This document shows positions 1-5,233 of a stretch of DNA of 13,523 bases, in pieces. Below the pieces are notes generated by a model, which was given only the letters and a program-made list of their open reading frames with translations, was not told the DNA's origin and searched no databases. The stretch covers positions 1 to 13,523 of the forward strand of contig CAMTOL010000036.1 in the NCBI GenBank assembly GCA_947074135.1, written 5' to 3'. The position numbers and the translations under genes are program-made. Every line of letters begins with the position of its first letter. The first letter of the stretch is position 1. The stretch is from an uncultured Rikenellaceae bacterium (GTDB taxonomy: Bacteria > Bacteroidota > Bacteroidia > Bacteroidales > Rikenellaceae).

Positions 1-1
1 T

Positions 2-113
2 TGTGTTTGGTAGATATAGTGTTGTGGGTATGTTTGTGTTTGTCCGTTCTGTGTTTGATTTGTTGAACTTTATTTTTGATATTGCAAAGGTATGTTGTAT
101 GGTCGTGTGTTTG
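2..113. repeat. Four copies of an 8-mer in a GT-rich stretch
   Basis: The first 120 bases of the plus strand contain only six C residues. Within them the word TGTGTTTG occurs exactly four times, at 2-9, 35-42, 50-57 and 106-113. Read on the minus strand this is a CA-rich leader carrying CAAACACA repeats around a leftward promoter. No convincing coding frame covers it. It could be an untranslated leader with protein-binding or pairing words, or simply low-complexity sequence; the window edge hides the gene it would serve. Confidence 0.4.
83..92 (-). promoter_or_regulatory. Leftward promoter -7 element (gene lies outside window)
   Basis: The minus strand reads TACCTTTGCA, which fits the Bacteroidota -7 consensus TAnnTTTG and matches the box upstream of the hydrolase at 2209-2218 (TATCTTTGCA). 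I see no clear TTTG at the expected -33 distance. The terminator at 163-200 closes the previous operon, so a new leftward transcription unit probably starts here. Confidence 0.45.
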
Positions 114-137
114 GTTTTTTAGAACGTCATATCTTAC

Positions 138-150
138 TTTTCTCAAACGT
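138..150 (+). promoter_or_regulatory. Candidate operator, copy 1 (TTTTCTCAAACGT)
   Basis: This 13-mer recurs exactly at 2241-2253. Both copies lie upstream of a leftward -7 box (at 83-92 and 2209-2218), although at different distances (about 45 and 22 bp). Here the core AACGTCAT is also repeated: 123-130 and 146-153, 23 bp apart, about two helical turns, as in AraC-type tandem sites. The adjacent AraC-type regulator is the obvious candidate binder. Copy number is too low for certainty. Confidence 0.35.
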
Positions 151-162
151 CATTATTATATG

Positions 163-200
163 TAATAAAAAATCCTCGAACCATTATGATTGGTTCGAGG
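163..200 (-). terminator. Rho-independent terminator after the AraC-type regulator
   Basis: A perfect 10-bp inverted repeat (CCTCGAACCA at 174-183 and TGGTTCGAGG at 191-200) encloses a 7-nt loop. On the minus strand the stem is followed by a T-rich run (ATTTTTTATT). It begins about 28 bases after the stop codon of the regulator at 229 and ends the hydrolase-regulator operon. Confidence 0.85.
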
Positions 201-228
201 AGTCAGATTATTTAGGAAGGCGATATCT

Positions 229-1059
229 TTATGCCAAAGATGAGGGTGAAAACCCAAACTCTTTCTTGAATGCAGTTGAAAAGTGAGACAGATTCTTAAA
301 TCCAACCTCCAGATACACATCGGCTGGTTTGCGTCCCAACTTCTCAATCACAGACTTTGCCTCTTCCAGTCGCCTCTTTGTAATCCATCGACTTGGTGTA
401 ATATTGAAGATATTTGCAAAATCTTTTTTAAACGATGACAAGCTACGACCTGTATAGTGTGCAAACTCCTCGAGGGAGAGATCCGACTTAAAGTTCTTGT
501 GCATAAACTCTTCAAGATTTATTTTCCAAGGCTCTGCAAAATCAAACAAAACCTGACCCAAATCGGGTTTTATTTGCAGAATCGTAAAGACAGCCTCGTG
601 TAGTTTAGCCTCCATCAACTCCTTTGAGGGATATTGCTGGGCATCGAAATATTGTTCGAGCGACAAGAATAGACCATTAAGAAATGGATGCTTATCCATC
701 ATCACATAGGTTGATTTCGAGGTAGCAGAGTTGCTAACAAGTGGCACTGTGATACTATGTTTACTAAGTATCTTTTTGAGAAATGGCGTTTTGAGTTGCA
801 AAAACAACCCCTTGAATGGCTCTCCACTCTTCGATGGTTGCTTAATCTTTTTCACCAAGTGATTACGCTTAACAAAAAAGGCATCTCCTTTCTTTAGGTG
901 ATATCTCTTTTCGGGAGCAATAAGCTCAAGCTCTCCCGAACATAGATAGACCAACATATGCTCGGTAACCATATCCTCACACCATCTATCTTTCTCCACC
1001 ATACAGCAGTAGAAGGTATCCATATAGTCATAGACCAATATTCCAGATTTTGCATCCAT
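229..1059 (-). CDS. AraC-family transcriptional regulator
   Basis: A 276-residue regulator. Residues 1 to about 110 look like an AraC-type sensing domain with a short cupin-like stretch (SGELELIAPEKRYHLKKGDAFFV, about 41-63). Residues 181-276 form the DNA-binding domain with two helix-turn-helix units. The first is in LSLEEFAHYTGRSLSSFKKDF, the second in PADVYLEVGFKNLSHFSTAFKKEFG, followed by the usual family ending (FSPSSLA). It starts 14 bp after the stop of the membrane hydrolase at 1074, so the two are almost certainly co-transcribed, and a strong terminator follows. The signal it senses cannot be told. Its target may include the TTTTCTCAAACGT motif found before its own operon promoter and before the next leftward promoter, but that link is inference. 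Confidence 0.9.
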   Translation of the reverse strand: MDAKSGILVYDYMDTFYCCMVEKDRWCEDMVTEHMLVYLCSGELELIAPEKRYHLKKGDAFFVKRNHLVKKIKQPSKSGEPFKGLFLQLKTPFLKKILSKHSITVPLVSNSATSKSTYVMMDKHPFLNGLFLSLEQYFDAQQYPSKELMEAKLHEAVFTILQIKPDLGQVLFDFAEPWKINLEEFMHKNFKSDLSLEEFAHYTGRSLSSFKKDFANIFNITPSRWITKRRLEEAKSVIEKLGRKPADVYLEVGFKNLSHFSTAFKKEFGFSPSSLA

Positions 1060-1073
1060 ATCCCATTATTTTT

Positions 1074-2189
1074 TTAATCAATATTATCCCACCACTTACG
1101 GCTCTCAAAAGATAAAGATACTACTTTTTCTCCCATTATTGGTGCTATGATCTCAATTTGATTATCAATAGCCAAATCCCACACCATATTAATCGACTCC
1201 GTCCAAGGGTGAAGGGCTAAGTCAAAAACGCCCCAATGGATAGGAAACAATCTATCATCACCCACAGCTTGACAAACACGAATCGCCTCTTCGGGAAATA
1301 GATAGGTATTTGGCCACCCTGCATTCCAACCATCAATCTCCACACAAGCCAAGTCGAAAGGCCCATATTTTTCACCTATATCTTTGAAGTGTTCGCCGTA
1401 TCCTGTATCTCCGCTCCAAAAGATATTTACATTATCGCTTTTAATTGCGTATCCGTTCCATAAGGTTCTATTTCGATCGCTTCGGCTTCTTCCTGAATAG
1501 TGCACCATAGGGCAAGCTGTAATCTTCAACTCATCTACAATAATAGAGTTTTCCCAATCCAACTCCTTTATCTTGCTCGTCTCTACACCCCAGTTTGCAA
1601 TACGTGACCCAACCCCCAAGGGAACAACGAATGTTATATCCCTACGACTTAGCTCTTTAATGGTAGCCATCTCCAGGTGGTCATAATGGTCGTGGGTGAT
1701 GAGCACAATATCTATGTGCGGAAGTTCATCTCTGGTAATTGGTGAAGATGAGTAGCGGGAAGTAATGTATGGGAAAGGGGCTGCATTTTCAAGCACAGGG
1801 TCTATTAAAATTCTCTTTGAATCGAGTTCTAAAATAGCAGAGGAGTGCCCTAACCAATATAGAGCAAAATTAACTGAGGTGTCCGAAAAGTCACTCTTTG
1901 TCAATACCTGTTTCGGCATCTCTTGAGTTGGGGCATTTGGTGATTTCTTGAAGAAACGAGCAAACCCAGCATCTCCACCGGTTGTTCGTTCGGGATAGTA
2001 CACTAACGGCTGGGGACTAATAAACTCAGATGTTGATGTTGAGTAGTAATCATACTGACCATACATCTGGGAGCTCTGACTTTTAGATAATATACTACCA
2101 ATATTATCCAACACCTGCACAACCACTAAGCCGATAAAGATAATCAGCAATAGTGCTATAATCGCTATAATTTTAGTTCTTTTTTTCAT
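1074..2189 (-). CDS. Membrane-anchored MBL-fold hydrolase, UlaG/RomA/NAPE-PLD-like
   Basis: A 371-residue metallo-beta-lactamase-fold protein. Residues 2-27 are a basic start plus one hydrophobic helix, which would anchor or export it. The zinc-site motifs are all present: HDHYDH at 166-171, a later metal His at about 230 (MVHYSG), SGDTGY with Asp at about 261, and HWG with His at about 318. The WLGHSS motif at 112-117 and the segment FDLACVEIDGWN are typical of the branch containing RomA-like envelope proteins and NAPE-hydrolysing phospholipase D, as opposed to antibiotic-degrading lactamases. The probable role is hydrolysis of a phosphodiester or acyl compound at the inner membrane; the substrate is unknown. 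It is the first gene of a two-gene operon with the AraC-type regulator downstream, and a good promoter lies just upstream. Confidence 0.88.
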   Translation of the reverse strand: MKKRTKIIAIIALLLIIFIGLVVVQVLDNIGSILSKSQSSQMYGQYDYYSTSTSEFISPQPLVYYPERTTGGDAGFARFFKKSPNAPTQEMPKQVLTKSDFSDTSVNFALYWLGHSSAILELDSKRILIDPVLENAAPFPYITSRYSSSPITRDELPHIDIVLITHDHYDHLEMATIKELSRRDITFVVPLGVGSRIANWGVETSKIKELDWENSIIVDELKITACPMVHYSGRSRSDRNRTLWNGYAIKSDNVNIFWSGDTGYGEHFKDIGEKYGPFDLACVEIDGWNAGWPNTYLFPEEAIRVCQAVGDDRLFPIHWGVFDLALHPWTESINMVWDLAIDNQIEIIAPIMGEKVVSLSFESRKWWDNID

Positions 2190-2208
2190 AAACAGACCTT
2201 ATATTCAC

Positions 2209-2239
2209 TGCAAAGATACTTGTATTTATCCTATACAAA
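2209..2239 (-). promoter_or_regulatory. Promoter of the hydrolase-regulator operon
   Basis: The minus strand carries TATCTTTGCA at 2209-2218, a full match to the -7 consensus TAnnTTTG. A TTTG at 2236-2239 lies 17 bp upstream and may be the -33 element, slightly closer than usual. The predicted transcription start leaves only a short leader before the ATG at 2189. Confidence 0.65.
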
Positions 2240-2240
2240 G

Positions 2241-2253
2241 TTTTCTCAAACGT
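2241..2253 (+). promoter_or_regulatory. Candidate operator, copy 2 (TTTTCTCAAACGT)
   Basis: Exact second copy of the 13-mer at 138-150, immediately upstream of the possible -33 element of the hydrolase promoter. This position would suit an activator of the hydrolase-regulator operon. Confidence 0.35.
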
Positions 2254-2444
2254 TATTTATTCCTTTTCTTAAAAGTTTTTATCGACTTGCACTTCAGGTA
2301 AAAATACAATCTAAGGCAATCGTCGATTTTGTAAATAAGTTTTGTTCAACATTAGAAAGACCATCTAATTCGATTTTAATTGTTGACATAGCATCAGATT
2401 ACTTTCTAATTGAGAACATTGAGAATATAATTATATGAAAGTAA

Positions 2445-2642
2445 CTAAATAGCAGTTCTTAAAAACAGATAAGGCAGAGCCTTTTTCATCTCTGCCTTAC
2501 CACTCTTGCGGTCATAGACCTTTTTTGATTTGTGTACCCCTGTAATACTAACAGGACGGTTGTGATTTTCAATCTCAGCCTGACGACTTGCTCGTCGGTT
2601 GGCTTTGATGTAATCACGCTCAGTAATTTTCTGTCGTTTCAT
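2445..2642 (-). CDS. Small conserved basic protein (65 aa), function unknown
   Basis: I place the start at the ATG ending at 2642 (MKRQKITERDYIKANRRAS), which gives 65 residues. A longer frame reaching 2807 would run deep into the neighbouring TfoX-like gene and its extra residues look non-coding. The protein is highly charged and basic, with the stretch VHKSKKVYDRK in its centre. I recognise the pattern (ITExDYIKAxRxASRxxEI, then HKSKKxYDRK) as a small protein common in Bacteroides and relatives, but know of no assigned function. A TAnnTTTG box lies 26 bp upstream. A strong hairpin sits inside the last codons, before the stop, which is odd. Confidence 0.65.
   Translation of the reverse strand: MKRQKITERDYIKANRRASRQAEIENHNRPVSITGVHKSKKVYDRKSGKAEMKKALPYLFLRTAI
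2461..2499 (-). terminator. Terminator-like hairpin inside the 3' end of the small gene
   Basis: TAAGGCAGAG at 2470-2479 and CTCTGCCTTA at 2490-2499 are perfect 10-bp inverted arms around a 10-nt loop. On the minus strand the stem is followed by TCTG and then five T residues (2461-2465). The shape is that of an intrinsic terminator, but it lies 5' of the TAG stop at 2445-2447, so termination here would give a message without a stop codon. Confidence 0.5.
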
Positions 2643-2667
2643 CTTTACATCAATTTTGATTTCGGCA

Positions 2668-2675
2668 CAAAGATA
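2668..2675 (-). promoter_or_regulatory. Possible -7 box for the small basic protein
   Basis: The minus strand reads TATCTTTG, a perfect TAnnTTTG match, 26 bp upstream of the ATG at 2642 and spanning the intergenic gap just after the TfoX-like gene. No TTTG is visible at the -33 distance, so it could be weak or fortuitous. Confidence 0.4.
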
Positions 2676-2676
2676 A

Positions 2677-3003
2677 CTATTTATTCTTTTGTTTGCGAGG
2701 TTTTGGGAGTGGGGTATTTTGTTCGAGCAACGGAACAACCTTTGCCACCAATTCAGAGTCCTCAATATCCAACATATAGTGAGGTTTTGCACCATTATAT
2801 GGTTCACCTACACGAGCACTTGCCATCACGCCCTCCACGCAAGGCAACATCTTTACAAATACCGTATTGTCACACACAAGCAGTACAGGTTTTTCGTTAG
2901 CATAAACGCAATATTCACCAAACATCTTCTTGAAGCGAAACTCAAAAGGTAGCCTTTCCAGCTCTCCCATCACAAACTCTATATAATCTACTGTTGTTGC
3001 CAT
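2677..3003 (-). CDS. TfoX N-terminal domain protein
   Basis: A 108-residue single-domain protein matching the N-terminal domain of TfoX/Sxy. Diagnostic features are the early LERLPFEFRFKKMFGEYCVY segment (about 15-34), followed by the strands VLLVCDNTVFVKML. It lacks the C-terminal TfoX domain of the Haemophilus competence regulator. Stand-alone N-domains of this length are common and their function is not known, so a competence role should not be assumed. The lysine-rich tail (PKPRKQKNK) is typical. The small basic protein follows 34 bp downstream and may be co-transcribed. Confidence 0.8.
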   Translation of the reverse strand: MATTVDYIEFVMGELERLPFEFRFKKMFGEYCVYANEKPVLLVCDNTVFVKMLPCVEGVMASARVGEPYNGAKPHYMLDIEDSELVAKVVPLLEQNTPLPKPRKQKNK

Positions 3004-3020
3004 AACTATCTGCTTTTACA

Positions 3021-3040
3021 GTATTTATTATAATAAATAC
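3021..3040. repeat. Perfect 20-bp AT-only core palindrome
   Basis: GTATTTATTA at 3021-3030 is followed directly by its exact reverse complement TAATAAATAC. It lies in the 56-bp gap between the TfoX-like gene and the endonuclease-domain gene, 18 bp upstream of the former's ATG. With no loop and little GC it is a poor terminator; a dimeric regulator site is more likely. Confidence 0.45.
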
Positions 3041-3059
3041 GAATCTAATTTAATGTGTA

Positions 3060-3578
3060 TTATGCAACTAAAAGAGCTGCAATTATTATAGGTATTACTG
3101 AGTCAACAACTCGTTTCTGAGGTTGAATATATGTTGAGATAAGTGTTGTTCGTAACTTTGCTCGCACATCATCATCTTTTAGGAGGTCAAAAAGTTCACG
3201 ATCTATTTTAGCGCAGCGGAAATGTTTTCGCATTGTCCCAGTAGCGTATGGATTACCTGTACGAAGAGTTTCAATTGTATCTTCGCCACCTACAAATGGA
3301 ACAAGCGTCCAAAATGGCTCTGAATGAAGATGAAAGAAAGGAGTTCCAATTTTAGGCGAGAACAAAATGGATCGACCAACATATCTATCCCAATTATGTT
3401 TAAACTGCTGTTCCAATCGTTCAGACAACTCTATTTCATTGTTTTTTATCACACCACACTCTACCAGATCAATCACACTAAGCAGCAACACTGCTTTGTG
3501 CGGTGCTGGCATACCTTTTTGTTTGTTGGTATGCAACGAACAGAAAAACAGGTCGTATTTATTTAAAACCTCTTGCAT
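3060..3578 (-). CDS. Stand-alone domain like the N-terminal part of McrA/HNH endonucleases
   Basis: A 172-residue protein. The segment PAPHKAVLLLSVIDLVECG (about 24-42), the following IELSERLEQQFKHNW, and the FxLHSEPFWTLVP block (about 82-94) resemble the N-terminal recognition domain that precedes HNH nuclease domains in ScoMcrA-like modification-dependent restriction enzymes. No HNH motif is present. After the domain's usual end (about residue 150) comes a hydrophobic tail (VIPIIIAALLVA) that I do not recognise. It is either a natural single-domain protein or a broken endonuclease with a new C-terminus. The ATG sits one base after the TGA of an upstream coding remnant, suggesting the two once belonged to one coupled unit. 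The surroundings (remnants, insertion-sequence repeats) point to a decaying defence or mobile patch. Confidence 0.6.
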   Translation of the reverse strand: MQEVLNKYDLFFCSLHTNKQKGMPAPHKAVLLLSVIDLVECGVIKNNEIELSERLEQQFKHNWDRYVGRSILFSPKIGTPFFHLHSEPFWTLVPFVGGEDTIETLRTGNPYATGTMRKHFRCAKIDRELFDLLKDDDVRAKLRTTLISTYIQPQKRVVDSVIPIIIAALLVA

Positions 3579-3579
3579 A

Positions 3580-3753
3580 TCAGCTGTATTTTTCTTTTAA
3601 TTCAAGTTTTTTAATGCGAGATTCTATACCGCCTCGTTTGCGTTGAAATATTTCTGATAGTTCTTTATTTGCCGATGCACAGCTTGTTAATACGTTGATT
3701 ATAAGGTATTTGCGTATATCAAAACTTACTGGTTGGTTCTGAAAAATTTTACA
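3580..3753 (-). pseudogene. C-terminal remnant with a helix-turn-helix-like end
   Basis: An open frame of 57 codons with no ATG, GTG or TTG start runs from an in-frame TAA at 3754-3756 to the TGA at 3580-3582. Its end, ELSEIFQRKRGGIESRIKKL, resembles the small HTH-like ending (ELAEIFQRxxGAIxSRLKKL) that I recall at the C-termini of some Bacteroidota helicase-like proteins. The rest of the protein is missing. The TGA lies one base before the ATG of the 172-residue gene, an arrangement typical of translationally coupled genes, so this was probably the tail of a longer neighbour lost by deletion. Confidence 0.45.
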
Positions 3754-3800
3754 TTACAAACACTTGATTATTAGCGTGTTGTAAATGATGTTTTTCTTTG

Positions 3801-3983
3801 TTACTTTCTGGTACAGAAAATAGAAAAAGTATATTTATAAATGTCATCTGTACTTAATTCGCCATTAGCGTTACTTTTTTTTGTGTCAGTAAATATGATT
3901 TTAGAGTTTCTGCTATGTATGTTGTACATATGATTGTTGTAATTGAATATCTCAGCTGTCAATGACTGATTGGAAAAAACGGT
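3801..3983 (-). pseudogene. Truncated 3' end of an unrecognised gene
   Basis: The minus strand holds a 60-codon frame ending in TAA at 3801-3803. Its composition is protein-like and it ends in ELSTDDIYKYTFSIFCTRK, with mixed polar and aromatic residues unlike random AT-rich DNA. The frame becomes featureless where the IS21-like repeats begin at 3985, so the 5' part appears to have been removed by an insertion sequence or a deletion. An internal ATG would give only about 42 residues. The family is unknown to me. Confidence 0.35.
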
Positions 3984-3984
3984 T

Positions 3985-4032
3985 AAATTGACCCCTCTGC
4001 GCCAGAGGAAATTGATCCCCTAAAGTTAGAGG
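3985..4032 (-). mobile_element. Tandem 24-bp repeats, remnant of an IS21-family end
   Basis: Two adjacent units, 3985-4008 and 4009-4032, share 16 of 24 positions; both begin AAATTGAyCCC and end AGAGG. The first contains a hairpin (CCTCTG-CGC-CAGAGG). On the minus strand they read GGGGATCAATTT and GGGGTCAATTT, the style of the multiple terminal repeats downstream of istB in IS21-family elements of Bacteroidota. A related GACCCCGATTTTGG lies further right at about 4048-4062. No istA or istB remains, so this is a scar, not a live element. The strand given is my guess from that comparison. Confidence 0.55.
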
Positions 4033-4077
4033 CGAAAAGCAAAGTAAAGTTGTGGTCCAAAATCGGGGTCTGAGTGG

Positions 4078-4368
4078 ATGATTTTGTCCTGGTTAAACTT
4101 TCTGTTTTTATCGTTAGTTTTGCTACCAGTTTTATATCTTATAAAATTTTTGTCGGACAGTACTACAGATCAACTAAAAAAACAACTTTTTTATTGGAGG
4201 TTTACACCAAAATCAGAGCCCCAATTATACGTAAACTCACTCCATTTCATATCGGAGCAGAAACAGCAAACACCCTCATTCGATAGATTTGAAACTGCCT
4301 TATTATTATATCGAGAAACAAACGTGCAAATCAAGGCTATCCCCTCGCTCCTTGATTGGATTGAGTAA
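4078..4368 (+). CDS. Doubtful small membrane-anchored protein
   Basis: A 96-residue plus-strand frame fills the gap between the IS21-like scar and the activase gene, and overlaps the activase 3' end by 63 bp on the opposite strand. It would have one N-terminal hydrophobic segment (about residues 5-25) and a C-terminal stretch, SFDRFETALLLYRETNVQIK, which loosely resembles the first helices of a helix-turn-helix seen in some Bacteroidota proteins. No promoter or ribosome-binding site is evident, and a second frame overlaps it from 4074. It may be chance coding or a gene fragment. Confidence 0.22.
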   Translation: MILSWLNFLFLSLVLLPVLYLIKFLSDSTTDQLKKQLFYWRFTPKSEPQLYVNSLHFISEQKQQTPSFDRFETALLLYRETNVQIKAIPSLLDWIE

Positions 4369-5232
4369 CATCACATCTAAACTCTTTCCGTTGCCCTTGT
4401 ATTGCAAACCTAGCTTTCGGTATTTTTCAACGCCTAAAATATGATAAGGCAAAAGCTCTACACGCCTAATATTTAACCCCAAAGCTAACTCAAACAACTC
4501 ATCAAAGAAAGCATCTTCAAAATTAAACCCAGCAACGCAAGGAACACGGATTACGACTTTACTACTATCATACCAGGCAATTTGCCGCAGATTATCCATA
4601 ATCAACTCCTTGCTTGCGCCTATAACCTGTTTTAGTTTATTTGAATCGGTATGTTTAACATCAAAGAGGAGTAAATCTACGTAAGGTAGCACATTTATAA
4701 TAGAGCTTGTTGGTACCTGCCCACAAGTTTCGATAGCAGTACTTATCCCCTCCGCGTTGCAACGTTTAAGAAGCTCCAAAAGACAATCGAGCTGGAGCAG
4801 TGCCTCGCCACCCGAAAAAGTAACACCCCCTCCAGAGCTTTCGTAATAATCCTTATCTCGCAAAATCACACTCATAACCTCGTCAACGCTCATCTCCACT
4901 CCTACCAATTTCATCGCACTTTGAGGGCAATGTTCGACACACTCGCCACAACCCTTACAAGCCAACCTGTCAATATCCAAAACCCCATCACAGAGAGATA
5001 GCGAATCATAAGGGCAGCTATTTACGCATTCTCCACACTTCGCACACTTTTGTACATCGTAAAATAGCTGCGCACTTACGGTTTGCGATTCAGGATTGGC
5101 ACACCAAGGACAGTGCAGCGGACAACCCTGAAAAAACACTACTGTTCTAATCCCTGGTCCGTCGTGTATTGCAAAACGTTCTATCTCTAGTAGGCGAACC
5201 ATCTCTCTATCTTCTATTTTTGTATTTGTCAT
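4306..5232 (-). CDS. Glycyl-radical enzyme activating protein (radical SAM)
   Basis: A radical-SAM activase that would install the glycyl radical on the enzyme encoded directly upstream. Using the ATG at 5232 it has 308 residues. The SAM-cluster motif CPLHCPWC gives CxxxCxxC with Cys at 37, 41 and 44. A ferredoxin-like insert follows with two four-cysteine sets (63/66/69/73 and 92/95/98/102) for two further 4Fe-4S clusters, as in most activases except that of pyruvate formate-lyase. GGE for SAM binding is at 141-143, DVKH at 191-194, and a C-terminal LLPYHILGVEKY. I prefer the start at 5232 because it follows the upstream TAA by one base (TAA-T-ATG); a longer reading to 5259 would overlap the enzyme gene. 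The C-terminus (LHVCFSI) is not a family hallmark. Confidence 0.95.
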   Translation of the reverse strand: MTNTKIEDREMVRLLEIERFAIHDGPGIRTVVFFQGCPLHCPWCANPESQTVSAQLFYDVQKCAKCGECVNSCPYDSLSLCDGVLDIDRLACKGCGECVEHCPQSAMKLVGVEMSVDEVMSVILRDKDYYESSGGGVTFSGGEALLQLDCLLELLKRCNAEGISTAIETCGQVPTSSIINVLPYVDLLLFDVKHTDSNKLKQVIGASKELIMDNLRQIAWYDSSKVVIRVPCVAGFNFEDAFFDELFELALGLNIRRVELLPYHILGVEKYRKLGLQYKGNGKSLDVMLLNPIKERGDSLDLHVCFSI

Positions 5233-5233
5233 A

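Larger units (their letters stand above)
3754..4073. other. Gene-poor accessory stretch
   Basis: These 320 bases contain no intact gene. What I can see is the truncated coding frame on the minus strand at 3801-3983, the IS21-like tandem repeats at 3985-4032, and otherwise AT-rich sequence with no clear promoter or terminator. Confidence 0.6.

Noticed and set aside
92..286. 64-residue plus-strand open frame
   Set aside because: It runs through the terminator hairpin and into the 3' end of the AraC-type gene on the other strand, and its composition is not protein-like.
2220..2438. 72-residue plus-strand open frame in the gap right of the hydrolase promoter
   Set aside because: It begins inside the leftward promoter region, has no upstream signal, and has the composition of translated AT-rich DNA. 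I see no gene in 2254-2444.
2643..2807. N-terminal extension of the small basic protein
   Set aside because: The extra 55 residues overlap the TfoX-like gene in another frame and look like its shadow. The ATG at 2642 fits the family start and follows a -7 box.
4138..4200. A-rich/T-rich hairpin after the activase as a terminator
   Set aside because: The stem would be A-T only, and it lies over 100 bases beyond the stop. I could not support a terminator for this operon.
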